Source of the DNA: Micromonospora luteifusca
GTDB lineage: Bacteria > Actinomycetota > Actinomycetes > Mycobacteriales > Micromonosporaceae
Reading direction: 5' to 3'
Assembly: GCF_016907275.1 (NCBI RefSeq)
Contig: NZ_JAFBBP010000001.1
Span: 2,408,001 to 2,472,000, forward strand
Length of the DNA stretch: 64,000 nucleotides
The position numbers were made by a program, and so were the translations under genes. How positions within the stretch are numbered: the first letter of the stretch is position 1; each line of letters begins with the position of its first letter. Under the pieces are notes generated by a model. The model saw nothing but the letters and a program-made list of their open reading frames with translations. It was not told the origin of the DNA and made no database searches. Of the stretch, positions 21,163 through 29,848 are shown one piece after another.

Positions 21163-22838
21163 CCGACGTCCCAGACCGGCTCCGGAGTCTCCACCACCTC
21201 GCTGTCGCCTCGGAACAGCACGAACCTGTCGAATGAGCGGGTGAACCAGCGGTCGTGGGTGACCGCGATCACCGTTCCCTCGAACGCGGTGAGGCCCGCT
21301 TCGAGGGCCTCCGCGCTGGCCAGGTCGAGGTTGTCGGTGGGCTCGTCGAGCAGCAGCAGGGTCGCCCCGGACAGCTCCAGCAGCAGCACCAGGAAACGGG
21401 CCTGCTGACCACCGGAGAGCGTGCCGAAGCGCTGGTCGCCCTGACCGGCCAACTCGTAACGGCTGAGCACTCCCATCGCCGCGTGCCGGTCCATCCCCGT
21501 GCGGTGCTCGTCGCCCCGCCAGAGGATTTCGACAAGCGTCTTCGACATCAGTTCCGGCCGGTCGTGGGTCTGCGAGAAGTGCCCGGGGCGGACCCGGGCA
21601 CCCAGCCGGGCCACACCGTCGTGGACCACCGGGGCGAGCGCGCCCGCCCCGTCGACCGGCCCGTTCGCCGGGTCCGGGTCGGTGCCGCCCCGGGCCAGCA
21701 GCCGCAGGAAATGCGACTTGCCGGTGCCGTTGGCACCGAGCACCGCCACCCGATCGCCGTACCAGATCTCCAGGTCGAAGGGAAAGGTCAGGCCGTCGAG
21801 CTCCAGCTGCTCGCAGATGACCGCGCGCTTGCCGGTCCGCCCGCCACTCAGCCGCATCCGGATGTCCTGGTCCTTCGGGGGTACGGGTGGCGGTCCGGCC
21901 TCCTCGAACTTGCGCAGCCGGGTCTGCGCGGCCTGGTAGCGCGAGGCCAACCCGTCGTTGTACGCGGCCTTCTGCTTGTACATCAGCATCAGCTCGCGCA
22001 GCTTCTGGTGCTCCTCGTCCCAGCGTCGACGCAGCTCGTCGAGGCGGGCGTGCCGGGCCACCCGGGCGGAGTGCCAGCTGGCGAAACCGCCCGGGTGCAC
22101 CCAGGCGCTGCCACCCTCGACGGCCACCACCCGGTCGGCGCTCTGGGCCAGCAACTCGCGGTCGTGCGAGACGTAGAGCACCGACTTGGTCGACTCGCGC
22201 AGTCGCGCCTCCAGCCAGCGCTTGCCGGGCACGTCGAGGAAGTTGTCCGGCTCGTCGAGCAGCAGCACCTCGTCCGGGCCGCGCAACAGCAACTCCAACG
22301 CGAAGCGCTTCTGCTGGCCGCCGGAGAGGGTGCGCACCGGTCGGTCCCGCACGGCGTCCCAGGTCAGGTCGAGCACGATTGTCGCGACGGTGTCGAAGAG
22401 CACCTCGGCGTCGTACCCGCCGGCCTCGCCCCAGGCGCCCAGCGCGTCGGCGTACGCCAGCTGGGCCTTGCCCGCGGCGTTGCTGAACTTGCCGTGGGCC
22501 TCGGCCGCCCGCATGGCCGCCTCGGTCTCACCGAGCCGCCGGCCGGCGTCGCGTAGTGACGGCGGGGCCAGCGACAACGCCAGGTCGGCGAGCGTCGACT
22601 CATCGCCGATCATGCCGATGAACTGGCGCATCACACCCAGCCCGCCGGCCCGCGCGACGACGCCGGTACGCACCGGCAGGTCACCGGCGACCATCCGCAG
22701 CAGCGTGGTCTTTCCCGCGCCGTTCGGCCCGACGAGGGCGACCTTGCTGCCCTCACCGACCCGGAACGACACGTCGGCGAAGAGTTCCCGACCGTCGGGC
22801 AGGATGTGCCCGACCGCTGCCACGTCCACGTATCCCAC
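21159..22838 (-). CDS. ABC-F family ATP-binding protein
   Basis: The ~559-residue protein has two ATPase domains and no membrane part, as in the ABC-F family that works on ribosomes. Domain 1: GPNGAGKTTLLR, LSGGQQKR, LLLDEPDNFLD. Domain 2: GANGTGKSHFLR, LSGGQQAR, LLLDEPTDNLD. Between them is a basic coiled linker (RWDEEHQKLRELMLMYKQKA), the arm that reaches into the ribosome in this family. GTG 22838 is chosen because AGGA lies seven bases upstream and the protein then starts at the first strand; the 140 codons before it overlap the methyltransferase. Function may be translation rescue or antibiotic protection. Confidence 0.88.
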   Translation of the reverse strand: MGYVDVAAVGHILPDGRELFADVSFRVGEGSKVALVGPNGAGKTTLLRMVAGDLPVRTGVVARAGGLGVMRQFIGMIGDESTLADLALSLAPPSLRDAGRRLGETEAAMRAAEAHGKFSNAAGKAQLAYADALGAWGEAGGYDAEVLFDTVATIVLDLTWDAVRDRPVRTLSGGQQKRFALELLLRGPDEVLLLDEPDNFLDVPGKRWLEARLRESTKSVLYVSHDRELLAQSADRVVAVEGGSAWVHPGGFASWHSARVARHARLDELRRRWDEEHQKLRELMLMYKQKAAYNDGLASRYQAAQTRLRKFEEAGPPPVPPKDQDIRMRLSGGRTGKRAVICEQLELDGLTFPFDLEIWYGDRVAVLGANGTGKSHFLRLLARGGTDPDPANGPVDGAGALAPVVHDGVARLGARVRPGHFSQTHDRPELMSKTLVEILWRGDEHRTGMDRHAAMGVLSRYELAGQGDQRFGTLSGGQQARFLVLLLELSGATLLLLDEPTDNLDLASAEALEAGLTAFEGTVIAVTHDRWFTRSFDRFVLFRGDSEVVETPEPVWDVG

Positions 22839-22879
22839 GCCGGGATCCTGCCCCAGCAAGGGCCGGGAGGGACATCCAA

Positions 22880-23485
22880 TTACCGGGTGACTCGCAGCAC
22901 CCGGAAGCCCTTCTGGCTGGCGTACCGCTCGACCTGCCAGCTGTGCTCGGTGAGCCAGCGCTGCAGCGAGTCGCCGCCGAGGTGCCGGGCGACGACCAGC
23001 CAGCCGACGCCGTCCGGGGCGAGCCGGGGCAGCCAGCGCAGCAGCAGTTCGTGCAGCTCGTCCTTGCCAATGCGGATGGGTGGGTTGGACCAGAGCTGGG
23101 CGAACCGGGTGTCGGCCGGCACGTCGTCGGGCGCGCGGACCCGGACCCGGTCGGCGGCGTCGATCCGGGCCGCGTTGGCGGCGGTCAGCTCGCGGGCCCG
23201 GCTGTTGACGTCGACCGCCCAGACCGTGGTCGCGGGTGCCAGGTCGGCCAGCACGCACGCGATCGGCCCGAACCCGCAGCCGAGGTCGAGCAGGTCACCG
23301 ACGGTGTCGGCGGCCGGTAGGTCGGCCTTGCGCAGGAGTACGGCGGTGCCCGGGTCGAGACGGCTGGCGGAGAAGACGCCGCCGGCCGAGACGAGCCGGT
23401 AGTCGCGGTCGGCGACGGAGAACTCGACCTCGCGTGGCGGAGCGTCGCTGGCGGGCTGAGCGGTGAAGTAGTGGTCGCCGGTCAC
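22880..23485 (-). CDS. Small-type (RsmC/RlmG-like) methyltransferase
   Basis: The ~201-residue product from GTG 23485 is a class I SAM methyltransferase of the MTS family. It shows the SAM loop LLDLGCGFGPIACVLA, the acidic residue in VWAVDVNSRA and the catalytic motif S-N-P-P-I-R, which marks guanine-N2 or glutamine methylation enzymes. The domain order YFTAQP... then VFSASRLDPGT matches the C-terminal half of RsmC, which methylates 16S rRNA. A longer reading from 23713 would run across the promoter of the divergent gene. ABC-F follows 41 bases downstream. Confidence 0.88.
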   Translation of the reverse strand: MTGDHYFTAQPASDAPPREVEFSVADRDYRLVSAGGVFSASRLDPGTAVLLRKADLPAADTVGDLLDLGCGFGPIACVLADLAPATTVWAVDVNSRARELTAANAARIDAADRVRVRAPDDVPADTRFAQLWSNPPIRIGKDELHELLLRWLPRLAPDGVGWLVVARHLGGDSLQRWLTEHSWQVERYASQKGFRVLRVTR

Positions 23486-23588
23486 GCCGGCAATTCTCGC
23501 ACCGGCCCGGGGCGGCCATGACACGGCCCACGCGCACATTTCCCCGATATTACCCCCTAAAGGGACAATAACTCCTACTCTGGGCGAC
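23486..23588. promoter_or_regulatory. Divergent promoter region of the methyltransferase and proline-rich protein genes
   Basis: This 103-base gap has an AT-rich patch at 23540-23585. On the minus strand TAATAT (23552-23547) could serve the methyltransferase operon. On the plus strand TACTCT (23576-23581) ends only seven bases before the ATG of the rightward gene. I see no good -35 box for either. Confidence 0.35.
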
Positions 23589-24641
23589 ATGGTGTATCGG
23601 TACGAGTCCGATGAGGACGCTTTCGAGGAGTACCCGGAGCCCGGGTCCGACCTGTCGGTGCTCGGCGCCGGTCCGCCCCCGGCGCCCGGGCCCTCTCCGT
23701 CACGCTTCCCCACGCCGTCGCTGCCCCGGGCGAACCAGCTCTCGCTGCCGTCGTCGCAGCCACCGCCGGCTCGTGCCGACGTCCCGCCCGCCGCGCCCCG
23801 CAGCCAGGTCTACACCTCGGCCACGCCGATCGAGCCACCCGCCCGACGCGGCGGCGGCCGACTGTGGCAGGTGCTGATCGGCGGCGCAGCGGTCCTGGTG
23901 CTGCTCGCACTCTGCGGCCTCGGTGCCGCCGCGCTGCTCATCGATCGCGGCGAGCAACCGCAGAGCAACCCGACGTACCAGCCGAACGCCGCGCCGACGT
24001 CAGCCGCACCGGAACGGCCGGCCCTCGACTCCCGGGAGTCCGACCAGGCCCCGCTCACCGCCAAGGAACTCTTCCCCGCCAAGGAACTGAAGCTCACCGG
24101 CGGCCAGCCGAGCTACCAGGTGCTCAAGACACAGTCCAGCGGCAGTTGCGCGGTCGCCGCCACCGACGAGGTCGCCGACCTGCTGGTTCTCCTCGGTTGC
24201 AACCAGGTCGTCCGGGGCACGCTACGTACGTCCGACGGCGACCACCTGGTCACCGCCGGCCTGTTCAACCTCACCGACAAGGTCAGCGCGGACCGCGCCC
24301 GGGACCGGGTACGCCAACTCCTCGACGAGCGGCAGGGCCGGTTCCGTGGCCTCGTCGCCGGCGACGGCACCGACGTGCTGACCACCGCCCCGGCCCGGGT
24401 TGGCTGGCAGGTCCGTGGCCACTACCTGGCGTACGCGCTGGTGGTCCGCGAGGACGGCGAGGCGATCAAGGCGGGTGACACCAAGGTCCGCGAGATCCTG
24501 TACGACATGATCGAGCTGCACCTCAGCCGGGGCGTGCTGCAACAGCGGGCCGACGGCGGCACCGCCGCCCAACCGACGCCCTCCGACGGCAGCGCGAGCC
24601 AGGGCGGCAGCACCGGCGACGGCGGGTTGCCGGGCGACTGA
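23589..24641 (+). CDS. Proline-rich single-span membrane protein, unknown function
   Basis: The 350-residue product begins with an acidic stretch (DEDAFEEYPEPGSD) and a Pro/Ser-rich cytoplasmic tail, has one transmembrane helix (LIGGAAVLVLLALCGLGAAALL, about residues 97-118), a linker rich in Pro/Thr/Ser, and an extracellular globular domain of ~170 residues (ELKLTGGQPSYQVLKTQ to YDMIELHLSRGVL) with two cysteines. The tail is Gly/Ser-rich. I do not recognise the domain; such proteins are usually annotated as hypothetical in Micromonosporaceae. The ATG start is followed by a GTG as second codon. Confidence 0.78.
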   Translation: MVYRYESDEDAFEEYPEPGSDLSVLGAGPPPAPGPSPSRFPTPSLPRANQLSLPSSQPPPARADVPPAAPRSQVYTSATPIEPPARRGGGRLWQVLIGGAAVLVLLALCGLGAAALLIDRGEQPQSNPTYQPNAAPTSAAPERPALDSRESDQAPLTAKELFPAKELKLTGGQPSYQVLKTQSSGSCAVAATDEVADLLVLLGCNQVVRGTLRTSDGDHLVTAGLFNLTDKVSADRARDRVRQLLDERQGRFRGLVAGDGTDVLTTAPARVGWQVRGHYLAYALVVREDGEAIKAGDTKVREILYDMIELHLSRGVLQQRADGGTAAQPTPSDGSASQGGSTGDGGLPGD

Positions 24642-24662
24642 CCATCGCCAGGTGGTCGGCGG

Positions 24663-25493
24663 TCAGCCCTCGATCGGGACCCGCAGTCGGCGGGTGAGGT
24701 CGGCGCGGCGTGAGTACTCGGCCGGATCGGCCGGGTAACCGACGGCGACCAGGGTCAACCCGTGCGCGGGGGCCACGGTCACCTCGCTGGACCGCTCCTG
24801 GCGGGTGAGCAGGCTGCCCGGCCACTCGACCGGGCGGCGCCCGTCCCCGGCCACCAGCATCGCCCCCACCAGGCTGCGCACCATCGCCTGGCAGAACGCG
24901 TCGGCCTGCACGGTGGCGACCAGGATGTCGTCCGGGTCGCGGCGCCAGTCCAACCGGGTCACCTCGCGCAACGTGGTCGCGTTCTCCTTGCGCCGGCAGT
25001 ACGCGGCGAAGTCGTGCTCCCCCACCAGGCCGTTCGCGGCGGCGTTCAGCGCGGCCAGGTCCAGCGGCTTCGGCCAGGCCAGCACCTCGTGCCGGCGCAG
25101 CGGCTCCGCACCGAAGGGCGCATCGGTGACCCGGTACTCGTAGCGCCGGAACGTGGCCGAGAACCGGGCGTCGAAATCGGCCGGCACCTCGGTCATCGCC
25201 CGTACGCGCATGTCGGTGGGGAGCAGACGGGCCAGCCGACGCAGCAGCCGCCCCTCATGCTGCCGCCACACGTCGACGGGCAGGTCCAGGTGGCAGACCT
25301 GCCCGGTAGCGTGCACCCCCGCGTCGGTCCGCCCGGCGACCGTCAGCCCGGTGGCCGTGCCGGCTCCGAGGACCAGGTCCAGGGTCTCGACGAGCACCCC
25401 CGCGACGGTGCGTCGGGTCGGCTGGGCAGCCCAGCCGGAAAAGCCCGTGCCGTCGTACGAGACGTCCAGCCGCAGCCGGATCCGCTCGTCCAC
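24663..25493 (-). CDS. truA: tRNA pseudouridine(38-40) synthase TruA
   Basis: TruA converts uridines 38-40 in the anticodon arm of tRNAs to pseudouridine. The ~276-residue product shows LDVSYDGTGFSGWAAQP and the catalytic Asp57 in AGRTDAGVHA, then FDARFSATFRRYEYRV and the late QAMVRSLVGAMLVAG. The GTG at 25493 is preceded by AGGAGG six bases away, which decides the start over longer readings. It is the distal gene after rplQ, a position typical in actinobacteria, but a strong hairpin sits in the 67-base gap. Its 3' end nearly meets the converging proline-rich gene (21 bases). Confidence 0.96.
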   Translation of the reverse strand: MDERIRLRLDVSYDGTGFSGWAAQPTRRTVAGVLVETLDLVLGAGTATGLTVAGRTDAGVHATGQVCHLDLPVDVWRQHEGRLLRRLARLLPTDMRVRAMTEVPADFDARFSATFRRYEYRVTDAPFGAEPLRRHEVLAWPKPLDLAALNAAANGLVGEHDFAAYCRRKENATTLREVTRLDWRRDPDDILVATVQADAFCQAMVRSLVGAMLVAGDGRRPVEWPGSLLTRQERSSEVTVAPAHGLTLVAVGYPADPAEYSRRADLTRRLRVPIEG

Positions 25494-25512
25494 CTCGTAC
25501 CTCCTGTTACGG

Positions 25513-25549
25513 GTCGGGCCCGACACCCCGATGGGGTGCCGGGCCCGAC
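25513..25549 (-). terminator. Hairpin between rplQ and truA
   Basis: Arms 25513-25529 and 25533-25549 match at 16 of 17 positions around a short loop. The hairpin lies 11 bases after the rplQ stop and 20 bases before truA, so it could end most transcripts after rplQ or protect the rplQ 3' end. Confidence 0.7.
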
Positions 25550-25560
25550 GTTGCCCTTGA

Positions 25561-26118
25561 TCAGGCCTTGTTCTCGGTGGCCTCGTCGCTGTCCTCGCGG
25601 GCGGCGTCGGTGTCACCGGACGCCGACACCGGCGCCTCGGAGTCCTGGTCGGCCTGAGCCGACTGCGGGGTCTCGTCGGCCGGGGCCAGGGCCTCGACCT
25701 TGTCCTGCTGCGCGGCCTTGCGGGCGGCGGTCTTCTTGTTCACCTTCGGCTCGGCGACCTGAAGCTCTTCCACCAGCTCGATGATGGCCATCGGCGCGTT
25801 GTCACCCTTGCGCGGACCGGTCTTCACGATCCGGGTGTAACCGCCGGGGCGGTTGGAGTACCGGGGCGCGATCTGGTCGAACAGGGCGTAGACCACGTCC
25901 TTGTCCTTGACGACACCCAGCACCCGCCGCCGCGAGGCGAGGTCACCGCGCTTGGCCTTGGTGATGAGCTGCTCGGCCAGCGGGCGCAGCCGCCGGGCCT
26001 TCGTCTCGGTGGTCTGGATCTTGCCGTGCTGGAACAGCGCAGTGGCCAGGTTGGCCAGCATCAGCCGCTCGTGCGAGGGGCTGCCGCCGAGGCGGGGGCC
26101 CTTGGTGGGCGTGGGCAT
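25561..26118 (-). CDS. rplQ: 50S ribosomal protein L17
   Basis: The 185-residue product starts [12 protein letters not shown] and contains [16 protein letters not shown] and the basic core [24 protein letters not shown], the L17 signature. The usual bacterial L17 is about 120 residues; here residues ~125-185 form an extra acidic, Ala/Glu/Asp/Ser-rich tail that ends ATENKA. It is the last ribosomal gene of the alpha operon, 34 bases after rpoA. Confidence 0.97.
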   Translation of the reverse strand: MPTPTKGPRLGGSPSHERLMLANLATALFQHGKIQTTETKARRLRPLAEQLITKAKRGDLASRRRVLGVVKDKDVVYALFDQIAPRYSNRPGGYTRIVKTGPRKGDNAPMAIIELVEELQVAEPKVNKKTAARKAAQQDKVEALAPADETPQSAQADQDSEAPVSASGDTDAAREDSDEATENKA

Positions 26119-26152
26119 TTTTGGTGCTCCTCAGTTGTGGCGGCAGCGCGGA

Positions 26153-27175
26153 CTAGAGCTGCTCGGTCTCGCGGTAGTCGTCGGTGTCGTAGTCGGCCTC
26201 GCCGAAGGTGTCCACGACGTGCGCCGGGTCGAAGTTCGGAGCCGAGTCCTTCAGCCCGAGACCCATCCCGGCGAGCTTCATCTTGACCTCGTCGATCGAC
26301 TTCTGACCGAAGTTGCGAATGTCGAGGAGGTCGGCCTCGGTACGCCCGATGAGCTCACCAACGGAGTTGATGCCCTCGCGCTTGAGGCAGTTGTAGGAGC
26401 GGACGGTGAGGTCCAGCTCCTCGATCGGCAGGGCAAGGTCCGCCGCCAACTGGGCGTCCTGCGGGGACGGCCCGATGTCGATGCCCTCGGCGGTCTCGTC
26501 CAGCTCCCGAGCCAGCCCGAACAGCTCCACCAGCGTCGAACCGGCGGAGGCCAGCGCGGTGCGCGGACCCATCGACGGCTTGGTCTCGACGTCGATGATC
26601 AGCCGGTCGAAGTCGGTACGCTGCTCGACACGGGTCGCCTCGACGCGGTACGTAACCTTCAGCACCGGCGAGTAGATCGAGTCGACCGGGATCCGGCCGA
26701 TCTCGGCGCCGGACTGCTTGTTCTGCGCCGCCGTCACGTAGCCCCGGCCCCGCTCGACGGTCAGCTCCATGTCGAGCCGGCCCTTGCCGTTGAGGGTGGC
26801 GAGCTTGAGATCCGGGTTGTGCACCGAGACGCCAGCCGGCGGCTGAATGTCACCAGCGGTCACGTCGCCCGGGCCCTGCTTGCGCAGGTACATGCTGACC
26901 GGCTCGTCGTGCTCGGAGCTGACGCACAGCTCCTTGATGTTCATGACGAGCTCGACCACGTCCTCCTTGACACCGGGGATCGTGGTGAACTCGTGCAGCA
27001 CACCGTCGATCTTGATCGAGGTGACGGCCGCGCCCGGGATCGACGACAGCAACGTGCGCCGCAGCGAGTTACCCAGGGTGTAGCCGAAGCCCGGCTCCAG
27101 CGGCTCGATGGCGAACCGGGACCGGGTCTCGTTGATCGACTCCTCGGAGAGGGAGGGTCGCTGGCTGATGAGCAT
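26153..27175 (-). CDS. rpoA: RNA polymerase subunit alpha
   Basis: The 340-residue alpha subunit nucleates core assembly and contacts upstream promoter DNA. Seen are [28 protein letters not shown] (N-terminal dimer domain), [20 protein letters not shown], and the C-terminal domain from about residue 240 with [31 protein letters not shown]. It follows rpsD after 98 bases that contain a UUCG-loop hairpin, and precedes rplQ by 34 bases. Confidence 0.99.
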   Translation of the reverse strand: MLISQRPSLSEESINETRSRFAIEPLEPGFGYTLGNSLRRTLLSSIPGAAVTSIKIDGVLHEFTTIPGVKEDVVELVMNIKELCVSSEHDEPVSMYLRKQGPGDVTAGDIQPPAGVSVHNPDLKLATLNGKGRLDMELTVERGRGYVTAAQNKQSGAEIGRIPVDSIYSPVLKVTYRVEATRVEQRTDFDRLIIDVETKPSMGPRTALASAGSTLVELFGLARELDETAEGIDIGPSPQDAQLAADLALPIEELDLTVRSYNCLKREGINSVGELIGRTEADLLDIRNFGQKSIDEVKMKLAGMGLGLKDSAPNFDPAHVVDTFGEADYDTDDYRETEQL

Positions 27176-27231
27176 CTTTTCTCTTCTCTTCCGGGGCGCC
27201 CGCTATTTGACGCCCACGACACAAACTGTTC

Positions 27232-27261
27232 CGGTGGCCCGCCCCGAAGGGCGGGCCACCG
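27232..27261 (-). terminator. UUCG-loop hairpin between rpsD and rpoA
   Basis: Perfect 13-base arms (27232-27244 and 27249-27261) close on a loop that reads C-UUCG-G in the transcript. It begins 13 bases after the rpsD stop. No T run follows, so it may be a processing or partial-termination signal that lowers or separates rpoA expression. Confidence 0.65.
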
Positions 27262-27273
27262 AACGAGCTCGGA

Positions 27274-27900
27274 CTACTTGGAGTAGAGCTCGACGATCAA
27301 CTGCTCCTGGACCTGCGTGTCAATGACCTGCCGGGCCGGGAGGGAGTGCACGAGCACCTTCATCTGGCTCGGGATGGCCTCAAGCCATGCCGGAACCGAC
27401 TTCGAGCCGGCCTGGGCCTGCGCGACGATGAACGGGGTGAGCTCCTTGCTCTTGCCCCGAACCTCGATGATGTCGTGCTCCTTGACGCGGTACGACGGGA
27501 TGTCGACCTTCTTGCCGTTCACCGTGAAGTGACCGTGCTTGACCAGCTGGCGGGCCATGTCCCGCGAGTGGGCGTAGCCGGCCCGGTAAACGACGTTGTC
27601 CAGCCGCGACTCGAGGATCTGCAGGAGGACCTCACCGGTCTTGGCCTGCTTGCCAACGGCTTCCTCGTAGTAACCGCGGAACTGCTTCTCCAGCACGCCG
27701 TAGACACGACGGGCCTTCTGCTTCTCACGGAGCTGGAGCAGGTACTCCGTCTCCTTCGTGCGGCCGCGGCCGTGCTGCCCGGGCGGGAACGGCCGGGACT
27801 CGAACGGGCACTTCGGACCATCGCACTTGCTGCCCTTGAGGAACAGCTTCATCTTCTCCCGCCGGCAACGGCGGCAGTCTGCACCGGTGTAACGAGCCAT
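27274..27900 (-). CDS. rpsD: 30S ribosomal protein S4
   Basis: The 208-residue primary 16S-binding protein has the N-terminal Cys cluster CRRCRREKMKLFLKGSKC...C typical of the zinc-binding S4 form, then QLREKQKARRVYGVLEKQF and the S4 RNA-binding domain RLDNVVYRAGYAHSRDMARQLVKHGHFTVNG. It ends IVELYSK as usual. It lies 13 bases after rpsK in the alpha operon. Confidence 0.99.
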   Translation of the reverse strand: MARYTGADCRRCRREKMKLFLKGSKCDGPKCPFESRPFPPGQHGRGRTKETEYLLQLREKQKARRVYGVLEKQFRGYYEEAVGKQAKTGEVLLQILESRLDNVVYRAGYAHSRDMARQLVKHGHFTVNGKKVDIPSYRVKEHDIIEVRGKSKELTPFIVAQAQAGSKSVPAWLEAIPSQMKVLVHSLPARQVIDTQVQEQLIVELYSK

Positions 27901-27913
27901 CTCTCTCTACCTC

Positions 27914-28321
27914 TCAGACCCGGCGACGCTTCGGCGGACGGCACCCGTTGTGCGGCTGCGGGGTGACGTCGGCGATCTGCCCGACCTCGAGGCCCACGGC
28001 CTGCAGCGAACGGATGGCGGTTTCCCGGCCGGAGCCGGGGCCCTTGACGAACACGTCGACCTTGCGCATGCCGTGCTCCATGGCGCGACGCGCGGCAGCC
28101 TCGGCGGCCAGCTGCGCGGCGAACGGAGTCGACTTGCGGGAGCCCTTGAAGCCCACCTGGCCAGCGGAGGCCCAGGAGATGACCGCACCGGTCGGGTCCG
28201 TGATGGACACGATGGTGTTGTTGAACGTGCTCTTGATGTGCGCCTGCCCGTGGGCGACGTTCTTGCGTTCCTTGCGCCGGACCTTCTTTACAGCGGCTCC
28301 GGCACGAGCCTTCGGTGGCAT
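27914..28321 (-). CDS. rpsK: 30S ribosomal protein S11
   Basis: The 135-residue platform protein shows [46 protein letters not shown] and [18 protein letters not shown], ending [12 protein letters not shown]. These are the standard S11 blocks contacting the 16S 690 loop and mRNA near the E site. It lies 84 bases after rpsM and 13 before rpsD. Confidence 0.99.
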   Translation of the reverse strand: MPPKARAGAAVKKVRRKERKNVAHGQAHIKSTFNNTIVSITDPTGAVISWASAGQVGFKGSRKSTPFAAQLAAEAAARRAMEHGMRKVDVFVKGPGSGRETAIRSLQAVGLEVGQIADVTPQPHNGCRPPKRRRV

Positions 28322-28405
28322 AAGTCTGTGCGCTCCTAGTTGACTTTCCGGATTGGGTTGCGGCCTGCCCTATCTCGGCGGCCGACCCCGTCATCCGGTC
28401 AAGAA

Positions 28406-28786
28406 CTACTTCTTGCCGGGCTTCTTCTTGCCGGCGACGGTCCGCTTCGGGCCCTTGCGGGTCCGTGCATTGGTCTTGGTCCGCTGGCCACGCACGGGCA
28501 GGCCCCGGCGGTGCCGGATGCCGGCGTAGCAGCCGATCTCAACCTTGCGGCGGATGTCAGCGGCGACCTCGCGGCGCAGGTCGCCTTCAACCTTGTAGTT
28601 GCCCTCGATGTGGTCGCGGAGCTGCACGAGCTCCTCGTCCGTGAGGTCCCGAGCGCGCTTGTCCGGCGAGATGCCGGTAGCGGCGAGTGTCTCCTGGGCG
28701 CGGGTGCGACCGAGCCCGAAGATGTAGGTGAGCGCGATTTCCATCCGCTTCTCGCGGGGGAGATCCACGCCGACTAGACGTGCCAT
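28406..28786 (-). CDS. rpsM: 30S ribosomal protein S13
   Basis: The 126-residue head protein contains [20 protein letters not shown], the helix-hairpin-helix [18 protein letters not shown] and the C-terminal [24 protein letters not shown] that reaches toward P-site tRNA. It is the first gene of the S13-S11-S4-alpha-L17 group and is separated from rpmJ by 266 bases with an imperfect hairpin. Confidence 0.99.
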   Translation of the reverse strand: MARLVGVDLPREKRMEIALTYIFGLGRTRAQETLAATGISPDKRARDLTDEELVQLRDHIEGNYKVEGDLRREVAADIRRKVEIGCYAGIRHRRGLPVRGQRTKTNARTRKGPKRTVAGKKKPGKK

Positions 28787-28929
28787 GTGCGGGCGTACTC
28801 CTCGTGATGTGTGGCGGAGGTGTGGACCCGTCCCATCCCGCTACCGGCCGTCCCGTCTTTCCGACGCGGTGAGCGCCGGCGACCGGGAACGGTCGCTGCC
28901 CGAGCGGGCCCCGGCCTCCGACCGGGGGT

Positions 28930-28969
28930 CAGCCACGCAGGAGTACGTCTCGCGTACCGCTCGTGGCTG
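28930..28969 (-). promoter_or_regulatory. Imperfect hairpin in the rpsM upstream region
   Basis: Arms 28930-28947 and 28953-28969 pair as cagccacg/cgtggctg at the base and gtacg/cgtac near the loop, with a small internal mismatch. It lies about 145 bases upstream of rpsM in the 266-base gap after rpmJ. It may be the rpmJ terminator or a leader structure; no clear promoter is visible next to it. Confidence 0.45.
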
Positions 28970-29052
28970 GGACGAGCATGTGTGATGTGTGTGTCGCTGG
29001 GGATCTGCCTGGACCAACGCCACCCGGCGGTGTTACGGCCGGACGGGCTGAA

Positions 29053-29166
29053 TCAGCCCTGGCGCTGCTTGTGGCGCGGGTCGCTGCAGATGACCATGAC
29101 CCGGCCGTGCCGGCGGATAACCCGGCACTTCTGGCAGATCCTCTTGACGCTCGGCTTGACCTTCAC
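29053..29166 (-). CDS. rpmJ: 50S ribosomal protein L36
   Basis: This 37-residue protein is too short for many gene callers. It reads [20 protein letters not shown], then [17 protein letters not shown]. The C-x2-C...C...H set is the zinc ribbon of the zinc-containing L36 form. The GTG at 29166 is the canonical start with AAGG five bases upstream; an in-frame ATG at 29184 would add six residues. It follows infA by 90 bases, the usual order. Confidence 0.96.
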   Translation of the reverse strand: MKVKPSVKRICQKCRVIRRHGRVMVICSDPRHKQRQG

Positions 29167-29256
29167 GGTTGCCTTACTTCCCATCTGGCCCGGGGACGCG
29201 CGTTGCACGACACCAGACGTCGAAGACGGACACGGGACTCCCGGCCGTCGTCAGGA

Positions 29257-29478
29257 CTACTTGTAGCGGTAGACGATGCGCCCGCGGGTCAGGTCGTACG
29301 GCGAAAGTTCGACGACGACCCGGTCCTCCGGAAGGATGCGGATGTAGTGCTGCCGCATCTTGCCGCTGATATGAGCCAGCACCTTGTGGCCGTTCGCGAG
29401 CTCCACCCGGAACATGGCGTTCGGCAGGGGCTCGATGACCCGACCCTCGATCTCAATGGCTCCGTCTTTTTTCGGCAT
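29257..29478 (-). CDS. infA: Translation initiation factor IF-1
   Basis: The 73-residue OB-fold protein binds the 30S A site during initiation. [20 protein letters not shown], the motif [20 protein letters not shown] and the C-terminal [11 protein letters not shown] are near-invariant in IF-1. The ATG has GCGGAGG nine bases upstream. rpmJ follows 90 bases downstream; an unrelated membrane gene lies upstream, so infA has its own promoter region. Confidence 0.98.
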   Translation of the reverse strand: MPKKDGAIEIEGRVIEPLPNAMFRVELANGHKVLAHISGKMRQHYIRILPEDRVVVELSPYDLTRGRIVYRYK

Positions 29479-29848
29479 GTCCTCCGCTGTCCTGACGTCG
29501 ATTGCTCCGGGCGGCCCACAACGTCTTACACGGGAATCTGACCAAAATCAGATGCCCGCGCCAGCCGCGGCTCCAGGTCCCACCGAAGCGCAGGGTGGGC
29601 ATGAAGGAGTGGACGCTGTGCGCCGATCTGAAAGTGTACGCCGGCCTGCGCGCGGTCGCCAAACCGGCCACCCACCGCACCGCCGTGTCGGCGATCGAGC
29701 CCTCAGCCGAGGGTCCGATGATCTCCGCGAGACCCACCGCCGGCCCCTGCACGCCGGTCGTCGACGACCGGTCCACGCCCGAACCGGCGGCGACTCCGCC
29801 GGCGCCAGCGGTCAACCAACCACTGGCGGCGCATCCCGTTCGTCCGGT
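29479..29848 (-). promoter_or_regulatory. Non-coding region upstream of infA
   Basis: This 370-base stretch holds no convincing gene: both strands have readable frames only because of high GC. A small inverted repeat atctga-N6-tcagat lies at 29536-29553, about 60 bases before infA. A TAAGAC (29528-29523, minus strand) could be the infA -10 box, placing the palindrome between -10 and -35. I see nothing else. Confidence 0.4.
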
